A stretch of DNA of 34,870 bases from Streptomyces misionensis (GCF_007896895.1 NZ_VOGW01000040.1:50196-85065); one strand, 5' to 3'; shown: positions 23,887-32,574, counted from the stretch's first letter. Notes: generated by a model from the sequence alone, not told the origin. Numbers and translations are program-made.

Positions 23887-25002
23887 TCAGGACGCGTCGG
23901 TGGCCGGGGGCCGGGCGCCGCAGGAGGTGCGGATGCGCAACTCCGGCAGCAGGTCGAGATGTTGGCGCGGACCCGGGGTCAGCCGGCCGGCGCGCTCGGC
24001 GATGCGGCGCAGCAGGATGCCGGTGGCGTGTTCGCCGACCGAGCGCTTGGGCGGGGCGACGGCGGTGAGCGGGACGTCGGCGAGCGCGGCGACCTGGTCG
24101 TCGTAGGAGATGAGGGCGAGGTCGTCGGGCACGCGCACGCCGTGCGCCTGGAGACGGGGCACGAGCACGATGGCGTCCTCGTCGCTGTGCACCAGGGCGG
24201 CGGTGACCCCGTGGGCGCGGACCGCCTCGACCAGGTGGTCCACGCTGGTGTCGTAGTCGCCGTGGGCGCGCACGGCCGGGGCGCCCTGATGGACCTCCAG
24301 GCCGCGGGCGCGGACGGCGGCCTGGAACCCGGCGCTGATCTGCGCGGCGTGCGGGCCCTCCTGGAGGACGGCGGTGATCCGGCGGTGGCCCAGGTCGGCG
24401 AAGTGGCCGACGGCGACGGCGGCGCCGTGCGCGCGGTCGGTGCGCACCCGGTCGAGATCGGCGGCGGGGTTGCCGGGCGGGGCGGAACGCTCGACCAGGA
24501 CGACGGGCACCCCGCACTCGGTGAGCCACTTCTCCTGGCCGTGCGCGGGGACGCCGCCGAACCAGCTGGGCGCCACCAGCAGCCCCTGGGCGCCGCCCGC
24601 GATCAGGTGTTCCGCCTGGACCGAGTCCTCGGTGTCGACGTAGCCGGAGACCCCGAGCACCAGGCGGCCGCCGTGGGCGGCGACGGCCTCGCGGGCGCCG
24701 CCCACGATGTCGGTGAAGATGGAGACGGTGGTCGGCACGATCATGCCGATCACCGCGCCCTCGGCACGGTCGGGCAGCCGGCCGCCGGTGGCGGGGGCGG
24801 CGCCGTCGGCGTACTCGCCGGGCCAGACCACCGCGCCGTGCAGCCGCCGCAGCCGGCCCCCGGCGGCCAGCGTCTCGACGTCGCGCCGCAAGGTGACGGC
24901 GGAGACCCCGAGTTCCGCCGCCAGTTCGGCCACGCGGAGGCTGCCGCGCTCACGGACGAGTTCGAGCACCCGCTCATGGCGCTGGTCGACGTGCGGTCGC
25001 AT
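23887..25002 (-). CDS. Regulator with DeoR-type HTH and LacI-type sensor domain
   Basis: The 371-residue protein is a hybrid regulator. Residues 1-60 are a DeoR-family helix-turn-helix (R-H-E-R-V-L-E-L-V-R-E-R-G-S-L-R-V-A-E-L; V-S-A-V-T-L-R-R-D-V; G-R-L-R-R-L-H-G-A). Residues 80-350 form a LacI/periplasmic-binding-fold effector domain (I-G-M-I-V-P; A-P-S-W-F-G-G; V-V-L-V-E-R; G-H-R-R-I-T; D-L-A-L-I-S-Y-D-D) in place of the usual DeoR sugar-phosphate domain. GGGGGAG precedes ATG 25002. An inverted repeat in its upstream region (25057-25081) is a likely binding site. The ligand is probably a sugar by family, but no transporter or glycosidase is adjacent. Confidence 0.88.
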   Translation of the reverse strand: MRPHVDQRHERVLELVRERGSLRVAELAAELGVSAVTLRRDVETLAAGGRLRRLHGAVVWPGEYADGAAPATGGRLPDRAEGAVIGMIVPTTVSIFTDIVGGAREAVAAHGGRLVLGVSGYVDTEDSVQAEHLIAGGAQGLLVAPSWFGGVPAHGQEKWLTECGVPVVLVERSAPPGNPAADLDRVRTDRAHGAAVAVGHFADLGHRRITAVLQEGPHAAQISAGFQAAVRARGLEVHQGAPAVRAHGDYDTSVDHLVEAVRAHGVTAALVHSDEDAIVLVPRLQAHGVRVPDDLALISYDDQVAALADVPLTAVAPPKRSVGEHATGILLRRIAERAGRLTPGPRQHLDLLPELRIRTSCGARPPATDAS

Positions 25003-25056
25003 GGGGCTCCCCCTGGACGGTGATCCGAGGCGCTCACTCTATGCCCACAAGCGTAT

Positions 25057-25081
25057 CGATCGATTTCATTCAATTCGATCG
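25057..25081. promoter_or_regulatory. Inverted repeat upstream of the DeoR/LacI hybrid gene
   Basis: CGATCGA (25057-25063) and TCGATCG (25075-25081) are perfect arms around an 11-base AT-rich centre. They lie 55-80 bases before the regulator's start in the region it shares with the divergent TetR gene. A further TTCGAT follows at 25083-25088. Binding by the adjacent hybrid regulator is the simplest reading. Confidence 0.5.
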
Positions 25082-25141
25082 CTTCGATGTTCGGGCGCGC
25101 AACGCGGACAGCACTCAGTTCCCTATTTCTCCATGCAGGCT

Positions 25142-25173
25142 GCACTGAGTGCCATACATTCCGGCCCGAGTGC
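25142..25173. promoter_or_regulatory. TetR operator candidate at the tetR promoter
   Basis: GCACTGAGTGC (25142-25152) is an 11-bp palindrome, and a second GAGTGC lies 21 bp on at 25168-25173, directly before a TACGTT -10-like hexamer (25174-25179). The 14-base string CACTGAGTGCCATA here recurs exactly at 25999-26012 in front of the next gene. An inverted copy, GCACTCAGT, lies at 25111-25119. Confidence 0.6.
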
Positions 25174-25186
25174 TACGTTCCCGTCC

Positions 25187-25939
25187 ATGAGCTCCAGCAG
25201 CGCGGCGCCCGCCGCCAAACCGCCGATGCGGGACGCCCTGGTCGCGGCGGCCTTCCGGCTCTTTTCGGAACGCGGCTACGAGCAGACCACGGTGGACGAC
25301 ATCGTGGCCCTGGCCGGGGTCGGCCGGCGTTCCTTCTTCCGGTACTTCCCCTCCAAGGAGGACGTGGTCTTCCCCGACCACGAGCGCTGCCTCGCCGACA
25401 TGACCGCCTTCCTCGCCGCGAGCGGCCCGGAGCACGAGCCGGTGCGGCGGGTGTGCGACGCGGCCCGGCTGGTGCTTCAGATGTACGCGGAGAACCCGGC
25501 CTTCTCGGTGCAGCGTTACCGGCTCACCCGGAAGGTGCCGGGCCTGCGGGCGTACGAGCTGTCGGTGGTCCGGCGCTACGAGCGCGCGCTGGCCCGGTAT
25601 CTGCGCGGCCGGTTCGCCGGGCTCCCCGACGGGACGCTGCGGGCCGATGTGATCGCGGCGGCGGTGGTCGCCGCGCACAACAACGGGCTGCGTTCCTGGC
25701 TGCGTTCGGACGGACAGGGTGACGCGGGCGCCGCGGTGGACCACGCACTGGGATGCGTGCAGCGGGAGTTCGCGCACCCGCGGGACGCCGGTCCGGCCCG
25801 GCCCGCCGCGCGGGTCACCGCCCTGACCGGCGAGCAGGCCGCCTCCCCGGCCGACGACGTGCTGGTCCTCGTCACCCGCCGCGACGCGCCGCTGTGGCGG
25901 GTGGTGCGGGAACTGGAGGCGGTGCTGGACCGCGCCTGA
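25187..25939 (+). CDS. TetR-family transcriptional regulator
   Basis: The 250-residue protein has a TetR HTH at about residues 17-62 (A-A-F-R-L-F-S-E-R-G-Y-E-Q-T-T-V-D-D-I; G-V-G-R-R-S-F-F-R-Y-F-P-S-K-E-D) and a helical ligand-binding domain of the kind often associated with acyl-CoA-like ligands in actinobacteria (R-Y-R-L-T-R-K-V-P-G-L; V-V-A-A-H-N-N-G-L-R-S-W-L). ATG 25187 follows a -10-like TACGTT by 7 bases without a clear ribosome-binding site, so it may be leaderless. Matching palindromic sites before its own gene and before the following zinc-ribbon/OB-fold gene suggest it controls both. The ligand is unknown. Confidence 0.9.
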   Translation: MSSSSAAPAAKPPMRDALVAAAFRLFSERGYEQTTVDDIVALAGVGRRSFFRYFPSKEDVVFPDHERCLADMTAFLAASGPEHEPVRRVCDAARLVLQMYAENPAFSVQRYRLTRKVPGLRAYELSVVRRYERALARYLRGRFAGLPDGTLRADVIAAAVVAAHNNGLRSWLRSDGQGDAGAAVDHALGCVQREFAHPRDAGPARPAARVTALTGEQAASPADDVLVLVTRRDAPLWRVVRELEAVLDRA

Positions 25940-25980
25940 CGGCCAGGCGAGCAGCCCGAATTTACATATTCGAGGGTACC

Positions 25981-26016
25981 GAGTGCCTTTACGGGTGACA
26001 CTGAGTGCCATAACCT
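25981..26016 (+). promoter_or_regulatory. TetR operator candidate and promoter of the DUF35 gene
   Basis: TTTACG (25988-25993), a 17-bp spacer and TAACCT (26011-26016) form a promoter. GAGTGC half-sites at 25981-25986 and 26003-26008 are 22 bp apart, one just upstream of the -35 and the other just before the -10. That is nearly the geometry at the tetR promoter. CACTGAGTGCCATA (25999-26012) is identical to the tetR upstream site. Confidence 0.6.
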
Positions 26017-26106
26017 GGCGGGCGTGCACGGCGGCCGGGCCGTCGGCACACGCGTGCAACGGGACCTGCACGCGGGATTCCGGCCGAGCGCAGGGAGTTG
26101 ACCAGG

Positions 26107-26523
26107 ATGTTCCACCACTCAGCGAGCGCCCCGTCCACGGTGGCCGGCTCCGCGGCGGGTGTTCTCGATCCCGTCGCCGCGGCACCCAAGGACGCCCTCC
26201 TGTTCCAGCGCTGCACCTGGTGCGGTACCGCGATGTTCCACCGGCTGCTGTGCCCGGTGTGCCAGGGCAGTGAGCTGCGCACCGAGCGCAGCGAGGGCGT
26301 CGGCACCGTCCGCCACTCCACGATCGTGCACCGCAACACCCCGGCGGCACGCAACGTCTCGCTGATCGAGATGGCCGAGGGGTTCGTCGTGCGGGGCCGG
26401 GTCATGGGCCCGCCGGTCGGCGTCCACAGCGGCGACCGGGTCCGGCTGTCCACCGCCAAGGACCCGGTGCGCGGCGAGCCGGTCTTCCAGCTGCTGGACG
26501 AGCCGTACCGGGCCTGGACCTGA
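26107..26523 (+). CDS. Zinc-ribbon/OB-fold (DUF35-type) protein
   Basis: The 138-residue protein has an N-terminal rubredoxin-like zinc ribbon (C-T-W-C at about residues 37-40 and C-P-V-C at 50-53) followed by an OB-fold domain (G-T-V-R-H-S-T-I-V; G-F-V-V-R-G-R-V-M-G-P; V-H-S-G-D-R-V-R-L). Members are usually encoded beside thiolases or CoA-ester hydratases and act as their partner or substrate-channel subunit. No thiolase adjoins here. ATG 26107 has AGGGAG 9 bases upstream. A TTG at 26098 directly touching that element is unlikely. It is probably regulated by the upstream TetR protein. Confidence 0.85.
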   Translation: MFHHSASAPSTVAGSAAGVLDPVAAAPKDALLFQRCTWCGTAMFHRLLCPVCQGSELRTERSEGVGTVRHSTIVHRNTPAARNVSLIEMAEGFVVRGRVMGPPVGVHSGDRVRLSTAKDPVRGEPVFQLLDEPYRAWT

Positions 26524-26704
26524 CCGCAGCAGGCACCTGCCCCGCACGCCCCCGGCGCGGCCACCGCTCCCGCCCGCCCGAGCCGCACATGTGATCCATT
26601 GCCGCTCTTTCACAGGCAACCCACAGGCACCGCGTTCCGTCCTCCGGGGACGAGGGGCCCCCGGGACGGCCGGGGCGCCCGAGGTCGGGGGTCGAGGAGG
26701 AACA

Positions 26705-29485
26705 GTGGTCCGTGCCCGGCGCATATGGGTCACCGCCGCCGCGTTATGCGCGGTGGCGGGAGCGTCTCCAGGGGTGGCCGCCGCCCAACCACCGTCGGTC
26801 GCGGGGCCGTCGGCCTCCGTGGGCGGCGAGGCGCTGCCACCGGGCTGGCGGCTGACCGGCGGGGGCCCGGCGCCCCGGTTGGAGTGGCACGCCGACCGGC
26901 CGGTGCCGATGGGTGACGCGCGGGTGGAATTCCGTTCCGGTGACCGGCTGTTGGGGGTGCCGAAGCCCAGCGCCGACGGTCGCACCTTCCGGCTGCCGCT
27001 GGACGGGCGGCGGCCGGCCGGACTGCGCGGGCTCCAGGTCTGGTCCGGCGGGCAGCGGCTGGACGTCCGGGCGAGCGAGGCGGCGTCCACGTCGCCGGTC
27101 GAGCCGCCGCCGAAGCTGCCCGCGAACAGCGTCGATCCCGGCAAGCCGGGCACGTACCGCACCAAGACCGGCGAGTACAGCCTGAAGTCGGTCCGGCTGC
27201 CGGGCTTCAAGGCGCCGGTGGAGATGCGGGCGGTGGTCGTCGCCCCCGTCGGCACCCGGGGCGAGCGGCCGCTCGCGCTCTTCCTGCACGGCCGCCACTA
27301 CACCTGTTACCGGGGCGAGGAGATATCCGTCGACTGGCCGTGCAAGTCCGGCTACCTGCCGGTGCCGAGCCATCGCGGCTATCTGCGCGACCAGCGACTC
27401 CTCGCCTCGCAGGGCTATATGACGGTGTCGATCGCGGCCAACGGCATCAACGGCCAGGACGACGAGTCGGCCGAGGACGGCGGGGCCCAGGCCCGCTCCT
27501 CCCTGGTCCGGCTCCATCTGGGCCAGTGGGCGGACTGGGCCCGGCACCCCGCGTCGGCACCGGAGATCGTCCGCGACGCGCCCCGCGCCGATCTGTCCCG
27601 GGTGCTGCTCGTCGGCCACTCCCGGGGCGGCGAGGGTGTCAACCGGGCGGCCCTGGACAGCCTTTACCCGCCGCCCGCCGACCAGGACGGCTACCACGGC
27701 CCGGTGGACTGGACCATCCGCGGCATGGTGCTCATCGGCCCCACCGTCTTCGGTCAGAACCCGGTGCCCGACGTCCCCTCGGTGACGGTCCTGCCCGGCT
27801 GCGACGGCGACGTCTCCGACCTCCAGGGCGAGGTGTACGTCGACGGGACGCGCGCGGTCAGCACCGGCACCGCGCTGCACAGCGCCGTGTACGTCGTCGG
27901 CGCCGACCACAACTTCTTCAACTCCGAGTGGACGCCGGGCACGTCGGCGGCGCCCTCCGAGGACGACTTCTACGACGACCCGGACCGTCCCGACCCGGTG
28001 TGCGGCGCGCGCGCCGCGACCCGGCTCACCGCCGACCAGCAGCACCGGGCCGGAGCCACGTACATCGCCGCCGCCGCGCGGCTGTTCCTGGCCGGCGACG
28101 ACCGGGTACGGCCGCTGCTGGACGGCTCCGGCAGGCGGGCGCCGTCCGCCGACCCGGCGCGAGTCCTCAGCCACGCCGTGGGGGCCCGCCGCGACGGCGG
28201 GTTGCTGCCGGACGGCAGGGTGTCGGTGACCGGCGGCAGGCTGTGCGACGCCGTCAACCCGAGCCCGGCCAAGGCCTGTCTGGGCGAGGACGCCAAGGGG
28301 TACTCACCGCACTTCGCGCAGTGGTGGGGCGCCGACCGGGAGACCGGCCGGCGCGCGATCGCGCTGCGCTGGTCGCGCGAGGGCACCCGCACCAGGGTGG
28401 CCCCCGGACGGCCGCTGTCGCTGTCCGGCGCCGAGGAGCTGGCGCTGCGGCTGTTCGTGCCGCCCAACTCCCGCGGCAGCCGGCTGGACGTGACCCTCAC
28501 CGACACCACCGGCCACCGGGCGACGCTGGGCCGGGTCCGGGCCGACGGACTGCCCGGCAGCGAACGGACCGCCTCGTACTGGGCCCGCGAGATCCGCGTC
28601 CCGCTGACGGCGGCCACCCGGGCGGGCCTCGACCTGGGGTCCGTCAAGTCCATGGAGCTGACCTCGCGTTCCACGTCCGGCCGCGCCTGGCTGATGGACG
28701 CCTGGGGCTGGCGCCCGGGAACGCCCGAGGCCCGCGCGGCGGCTCTGCCCCGCGTCGACATCGGCCGGGAAACGGTCGACGAGGGCGACTCGGGCGTGCG
28801 CACCTACCACGTCCCGGTGCGGGTGACGGGACACGGCAGCGGTCAGGTCCGCGTCTACGTCCTGGACCCGGCCACCGGCCATGCCCGGGACCGGCTGGTC
28901 ACCGTGCATCCGGGCGGCCATGACATCGACGTACCGGTCCAGGTGAAGGGCGACACCCGCTACGGCCCGGACAGGTCGTACGACGTCATGGTCAAGGCGG
29001 TGCGCGGTGCCGTCGTCGGCTCCTACAAGGGCGGGATCACCGTCCACGACGACGATCCCGCCCCCACGATGACCGTCACCCCGCTCGCCGACCGGGTCAC
29101 GGAGGGCCAGTCGCTGCGGTGGCGGCTCTCCCTGTCCGAACCGGTCGACGTGGACATGGGCGCCGTCTTCGGCGTCGCCCCGCCCGCCTCCGGCGCCGAA
29201 CTCTCCACCAAGGACGTCTCGGCCGCCTGGCTGCGCGACACCACCGGCCAGTCCCCCGACCCGGAGCGCCCGCTGTCCAAGGTGCACGGCCTCTACCTCT
29301 GGCTGGACGTCCCACCGGGCCGCACCAGCACGGACATCACCCTGCCCACGGTCAAGGACAAGGTCGCGGAACCCGCGGAGTCGGTGACCTTCCGCCGGCT
29401 CGACGACATGACCGGCGAGCCGCTGCCGGGCGGCCTGGTCTTCTCCGGAACGGTCCTGGACGGACCCGCGGGGCTCCGACCGTAG
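26705..29485 (+). CDS. Large secreted alpha/beta-hydrolase
   Basis: The 926-residue exported protein has a Sec signal peptide ending near A-A-A-Q (about residue 28). It has an alpha/beta-hydrolase domain at about residues 155-480, with oxyanion-region L-F-L-H-G-R-H-Y and the nucleophile elbow G-H-S306-R-G-G. After it, V-T-V-L-P-G-C-D-G-D is a candidate acid and V-G-A-D-H-N-F-F a candidate histidine. Downstream come a jelly-roll-like region (about 590-680) and Calx-beta-like segments (D-E-G-D-S-G-V-R-T-Y; V-T-E-G-Q-S-L-R-W). GTG 26705 follows GAGGAGG by 5 bases. Paired cysteines suggest disulfides in the secreted form. I cannot name the substrate; an esterase or lipase-like role is the default. 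Confidence 0.85.
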   Translation: MVRARRIWVTAAALCAVAGASPGVAAAQPPSVAGPSASVGGEALPPGWRLTGGGPAPRLEWHADRPVPMGDARVEFRSGDRLLGVPKPSADGRTFRLPLDGRRPAGLRGLQVWSGGQRLDVRASEAASTSPVEPPPKLPANSVDPGKPGTYRTKTGEYSLKSVRLPGFKAPVEMRAVVVAPVGTRGERPLALFLHGRHYTCYRGEEISVDWPCKSGYLPVPSHRGYLRDQRLLASQGYMTVSIAANGINGQDDESAEDGGAQARSSLVRLHLGQWADWARHPASAPEIVRDAPRADLSRVLLVGHSRGGEGVNRAALDSLYPPPADQDGYHGPVDWTIRGMVLIGPTVFGQNPVPDVPSVTVLPGCDGDVSDLQGEVYVDGTRAVSTGTALHSAVYVVGADHNFFNSEWTPGTSAAPSEDDFYDDPDRPDPVCGARAATRLTADQQHRAGATYIAAAARLFLAGDDRVRPLLDGSGRRAPSADPARVLSHAVGARRDGGLLPDGRVSVTGGRLCDAVNPSPAKACLGEDAKGYSPHFAQWWGADRETGRRAIALRWSREGTRTRVAPGRPLSLSGAEELALRLFVPPNSRGSRLDVTLTDTTGHRATLGRVRADGLPGSERTASYWAREIRVPLTAATRAGLDLGSVKSMELTSRSTSGRAWLMDAWGWRPGTPEARAAALPRVDIGRETVDEGDSGVRTYHVPVRVTGHGSGQVRVYVLDPATGHARDRLVTVHPGGHDIDVPVQVKGDTRYGPDRSYDVMVKAVRGAVVGSYKGGITVHDDDPAPTMTVTPLADRVTEGQSLRWRLSLSEPVDVDMGAVFGVAPPASGAELSTKDVSAAWLRDTTGQSPDPERPLSKVHGLYLWLDVPPGRTSTDITLPTVKDKVAEPAESVTFRRLDDMTGEPLPGGLVFSGTVLDGPAGLRP

Positions 29486-29505
29486 TCCAGAACCCGCAAC
29501 CTGCC

Positions 29506-29541
29506 GGGCAGCGGGGCGAGTTCCACTCGCTCGCGCTGCCC
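29506..29541. terminator. Hairpin between the secreted hydrolase and PPOX genes
   Basis: GGGCAGCG (29506-29513) pairs with CGCTGCCC (29534-29541), and CGAG (29517-29520) pairs with CTCG (29530-29533), with three bulged G residues and a 9-nt loop. It lies between two convergent stop codons and can serve both. Confidence 0.55.
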
Positions 29542-29556
29542 CGACAGGCCGGCCGG

Positions 29557-29946
29557 TCAGTCGCCGAAGGTCACCCTTATACCGACCGTGCCGTCCAGAC
29601 CGCGGCGCAGCCGGCTGCCGAGAAGGGTGAGCCGGCCGACGAGGCCGTACTTGCGCGCGATCAGGGCACGGTAGCGGGCGGTGGTGGCCGGGTCCGTGAT
29701 CTCGGCGAGGGCCGGGACCTGGTCGCCGGTGGGATTGCCGCGCAGGTCGCAGGGGCCGACGAGGACGTCGGCCCGGCGTCGGATCCGCTTGACCTTGTGA
29801 CTGTCGGCGGCCGTCCAGACGCCGAGCCCGTCCCCGTCGCGGACCACCCACACCGGGGTGGCGACCGGGGTGCCGTTCCCGCGAAAGCTGGTGACCAGCA
29901 GGTACTTACCGGCGCCGAGCCGGGCCGGCGGCGAGTCGTCGTCCAT
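29557..29946 (-). CDS. PPOX-class F420-dependent enzyme (Rv2061-like)
   Basis: The 129-residue protein has the split-barrel fold of pyridoxamine-phosphate-oxidase-like, probably F420-binding enzymes. G-A-G-K-Y-L-L-V-T-S-F at about residues 11-21, G-T-P-V-A-T-P-V-W-V-V, W-T-A-A-D-S-H-K-V-K-R-I-R-R and P-C-D-L-R-G-N-P-T-G match the family containing M. tuberculosis Rv2061. The reading frame extends to 29997, but TAGACT (-10-like) sits 8-14 bases before ATG 29946, supporting a leaderless start there. It follows the MalY-type gene on the same strand by 51 bases. The substrate is unknown. Confidence 0.85.
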   Translation of the reverse strand: MDDDSPPARLGAGKYLLVTSFRGNGTPVATPVWVVRDGDGLGVWTAADSHKVKRIRRRADVLVGPCDLRGNPTGDQVPALAEITDPATTARYRALIARKYGLVGRLTLLGSRLRRGLDGTVGIRVTFGD

Positions 29947-29997
29947 GACGGGAAGTCTAGGCCGCGCCGGACCGACGATCCGCCGCCAGCGCGTCAC

Positions 29998-31176
29998 TCA
30001 CTTCACGGCGACCGCCATCCGCCGTACCCCCTCGGTGAGGATGTCCGGCGAGGTCGCGAGGTTGAGGCGGACATGGCCCGCGCCGCCGGTGCCGAACGGC
30101 GGGCCGGCGGTGAGGGCGACCCGGCCGCGGTCCAGGAAGACCTGGGCGGGGTCGTCGCCGAGGCCGAGGGCGCGGCAGTCGAGCCAGGCCAGATAGGTGG
30201 CCTCGGCGGGATGGACGCGGATCTGCGGCAGGTGCTCGGCCAGCAGCTCGGCGAGCAGTCGCCGGTTGGCCTGGAGCCCGAGGAGGAGGGCGTCGAGCCA
30301 GCCGGTGGCCTCGCGCAGGGCGGCGGTGTGCGCGATGACGCCGAGATGGCTGGCGCCGTGGCCCACCTCCTCGGGCATCCGGGCGAGGTCGGCGGCGGCG
30401 CCGGGGCCGGCCAGGGCGAGGGCGGCCTTGAGGCCGGGGAGGTTCCAGCCCTTGGAGGCCGACATCAGGGACAGGCCCCGATCGGCGCCGGGCACGCTGA
30501 GGTAGGGCACGAAGGTGACGCCGGGGGCGACGAGCGGGGCGTGGATCTCGTCCGCGACGACCCGTACGCCGTGGCGTTCGGCGAGCTCGGCGACGGCCGC
30601 GAGTTCGGCGGCGGTGTGCACCGTACCGGTGGGGTTGTGCGGGCTGCACAGCAGGTAGGCGGCGCGCCCGCCGTCCGCCGTGGCCCGGGCGAACGCCTCC
30701 TCCAGCGCGGCCGGGTCGAGCCGCAGGTCCGCGCCGAGCGGGACCTCCACCACCCGGCGGCCCATATGGGCGACGAACGTGAAGAACGGCGGGTACACCG
30801 GCGGGTTGACGATCACCGGATCACCCGGCTGGGTGACCAGTCCGATCATCTCGACCACACCGAGCATCACGTCCGGAACGACCGCCGTACGCTCCACGGC
30901 GATCCCGTCCCAGCCCCAGCGCCGGGCGGCGAAGCCGGCCAGGGCCTCGGCGTAGGCGGTGCCGACGGGGTATCCGGTGTCGCCGAGGGCGAGTACGTCG
31001 GTGAGCGCGCGGACGATGGGCGGGGCGAGCGGGACGTCCATCTCGGCCACCCACAGCGGGAGCACGTCCTCGGGGTAGGTGCGCCACTTCATGCTCGTAC
31101 GACGGCGCAGCCGCTCCAGGTCGAGGGCGCGCAACGGATCCGGTTCACCGGCGGTGTCGTGCGGGAAGCTGGTCAT
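29998..31176 (-). CDS. MalY/PatB-type aminotransferase (cystathionine beta-lyase-like)
   Basis: The 392-residue PLP enzyme of fold type I matches the MalY/PatB subgroup of C-S beta-lyases. It has [19 protein letters not shown] near the N-terminus, [17 protein letters not shown] (the subgroup hallmark) and the PLP lysine K242 in S-A-S-K-G-W-N-L. It would cleave cystathionine or cysteine conjugates to ammonia, pyruvate and a thiol. ATG 31176 lies 10 bases after a TATCTT hexamer and without a good ribosome-binding site, so the mRNA may be leaderless. It is divergent from the methyltransferase gene. Confidence 0.9.
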   Translation of the reverse strand: MTSFPHDTAGEPDPLRALDLERLRRRTSMKWRTYPEDVLPLWVAEMDVPLAPPIVRALTDVLALGDTGYPVGTAYAEALAGFAARRWGWDGIAVERTAVVPDVMLGVVEMIGLVTQPGDPVIVNPPVYPPFFTFVAHMGRRVVEVPLGADLRLDPAALEEAFARATADGGRAAYLLCSPHNPTGTVHTAAELAAVAELAERHGVRVVADEIHAPLVAPGVTFVPYLSVPGADRGLSLMSASKGWNLPGLKAALALAGPGAAADLARMPEEVGHGASHLGVIAHTAALREATGWLDALLLGLQANRRLLAELLAEHLPQIRVHPAEATYLAWLDCRALGLGDDPAQVFLDRGRVALTAGPPFGTGGAGHVRLNLATSPDILTEGVRRMAVAVK

Positions 31177-31355
31177 GGGGCACAAGATAGGGGGGGCGCG
31201 CGGTGAGCGGGAACGGGGCGGAAGAAGCCGGCCGCCCGGTGGCGGGCCGGCGACCGGCCCCGGATTCGACGGAGCGGCGGCAAAGATCAAGTCATGGGAT
31301 TAGATTGCGTATTGAAGGATCTATCCCTCCTCCAGGCACCCAGGAGCTGACGCAC

Positions 31356-32186
31356 GTGACCGACAACCCCGCAGCCACCAATGACGTCGCGGTGTCGCTG
31401 CGCGCCCGCATCAACACCGGCCAGCCGCACACGGCGCGGATCTGGAACTACTGGCTCGGCGGCAAGGACAACTACGAGGTCGACCGCGCGGCCGGTGACC
31501 AGATCCGCCGACTGCACCCGGGCATCGGGGAGTATGCGCGCGCCGACCGGCTGTTCCTGGGCCGGGCGGTGCGGCATCTGGTCGGCGAGGTGGGCATCCG
31601 CCAGTTCCTGGACGTCGGCACCGGGCTGCCCACCGCCGACAACACGCACGAGGTGGCGCAGCGGATCGCGCCGGAGTCCCGGATCGTGTACGTCGACAAC
31701 GACCCGCTGGTGCTGGCGCACGCGCGGGCCCTGCTGACCAGCACGCCCGAGGGCCGTACCGACTACCTGGACGAGGATCTGCGCAATGTGGACGCGATCC
31801 TCGAACACGCCTCGAAGACGCTGGACTTCAACGAGCCGGTGGCGCTGATGCTGCTCGGCGTGGTCATCTTCATCGGCGAGGACGACGAGGCGTACGGGCT
31901 GGTGCGGCGGTTGATGGAGCGGCTGCCGAAGGGCAGCCACCTCGTGCTGTCGCACACCGTCACGCATCCGGCGATGCCGGACGTGGACGAGGCGGTGAAG
32001 TTCTGGAACGAGCACGGCACGCCGAAGCTGACCCAGCGCACCCCGGCGGACGTCACGCGGTTCTTCGACGGCCTGGAGCTGCTGGAGCCGGGCGTGGTCT
32101 CCTGCTCGCGCTGGCGCCCGGAGCACGATCACGGGGCGGAGCCGGAGGAGGTCGCCATGTTCGGCGGGGTGGCCCGCAAGGGCTGA
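31356..32186 (+). CDS. SAM-dependent methyltransferase (DUF574 type)
   Basis: The 276-residue protein matches the actinobacterial SAM-binding methyltransferase family formerly called DUF574. It has the family hallmark R-I-W-N-Y-W-L-G-G-K-D-N-Y at about residues 28-40, motif I F-L-D-V-G-T-G-L-P-T near 86-95, V-Y-V-D-N-D-P-L-V-L-A-H, and Y-L-D-E-D-L-R-N. The acceptor is not known for this family, which is heavily expanded in Streptomyces. GTG 31356 has AGGAG 9 bases upstream. Confidence 0.92.
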   Translation: MTDNPAATNDVAVSLRARINTGQPHTARIWNYWLGGKDNYEVDRAAGDQIRRLHPGIGEYARADRLFLGRAVRHLVGEVGIRQFLDVGTGLPTADNTHEVAQRIAPESRIVYVDNDPLVLAHARALLTSTPEGRTDYLDEDLRNVDAILEHASKTLDFNEPVALMLLGVVIFIGEDDEAYGLVRRLMERLPKGSHLVLSHTVTHPAMPDVDEAVKFWNEHGTPKLTQRTPADVTRFFDGLELLEPGVVSCSRWRPEHDHGAEPEEVAMFGGVARKG

Positions 32187-32197
32187 CGGTCGGGTGG

Positions 32198-32224
32198 CCC
32201 GCGACGCCCGTCGGGCGTCGCGGG
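32198..32224. terminator. Strong bidirectional hairpin
   Basis: CCCGCGACGCCCG (32198-32210) and CGGGCGTCGCGGG (32212-32224) are perfectly complementary around a single T, effectively a 10-bp stem with a 7-nt loop. It lies between the convergent stops of the methyltransferase and the 57-residue protein. Confidence 0.7.
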
Positions 32225-32238
32225 TGCGCGCAGCGAGG

Positions 32239-32412
32239 TCAGACGGCCCGGCGCGGCCGTGGGGCCGCGGCGGCCCACTCCATCACGAGGCGCTGGTACT
32301 CCTTGCGCTGCTCGGTGGTCAGCGTCCCGCCCGACCGGCGCCACAGGGCCCGGATCTCCTCGTTGACCTCCGCGGCCGATCGCTCGGAGGCGGCTTCAAC
32401 AGTGGTGGACAT
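32239..32412 (-). CDS. Conserved-looking 57-residue protein of unknown function
   Basis: A small acidic-basic helical protein, M-S-T-T-V-E-A..., with A-E-V-N-E-E-I-R-A-L-W in the centre and T-T-E-Q-R-K-E-Y-Q-R-L-V-M-E-W near the C-terminus. It has no signal peptide or cysteines. The start at ATG 32412 is supported by a TATGCT hexamer about 6 bases before it, consistent with a leaderless message. A longer reading frame to 32508 is not supported. I do not know the family. The coding bias and a hairpin after its stop support a real gene. Confidence 0.65.
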   Translation of the reverse strand: MSTTVEAASERSAAEVNEEIRALWRRSGGTLTTEQRKEYQRLVMEWAAAAPRPRRAV

Positions 32413-32533
32413 GCTGTGAAGCATATGCCGGTCGACGTGAAGGCGTTGTGAGTAAGTACCCCTGATACGGACATTTCGGACCGTGTTGCTCATCACGTCG
32501 AGTGTCAAGCCGCACGGGGGAGTTCACACCCGC

Positions 32534-32574
32534 CCCTCACCCGGCGACCGCGAGGAGCGACGGCCGGGTGAGGG
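32534..32574. terminator. Second hairpin downstream of the L,D-transpeptidase
   Basis: A 12-bp perfect stem (32534-32545 with 32563-32574, core CCTCACCCGGC) closes a 17-nt loop. It follows the stronger hairpin at 32596-32627 in the transcription direction of the transpeptidase gene, and lies beyond it from the 57-residue gene's promoter. Confidence 0.45.

Noticed and set aside
26744..28174. 476-residue minus-strand frame opposite the secreted hydrolase
   Set aside because: Shadow of a gene with signal peptide and nucleophile elbow on the plus strand.
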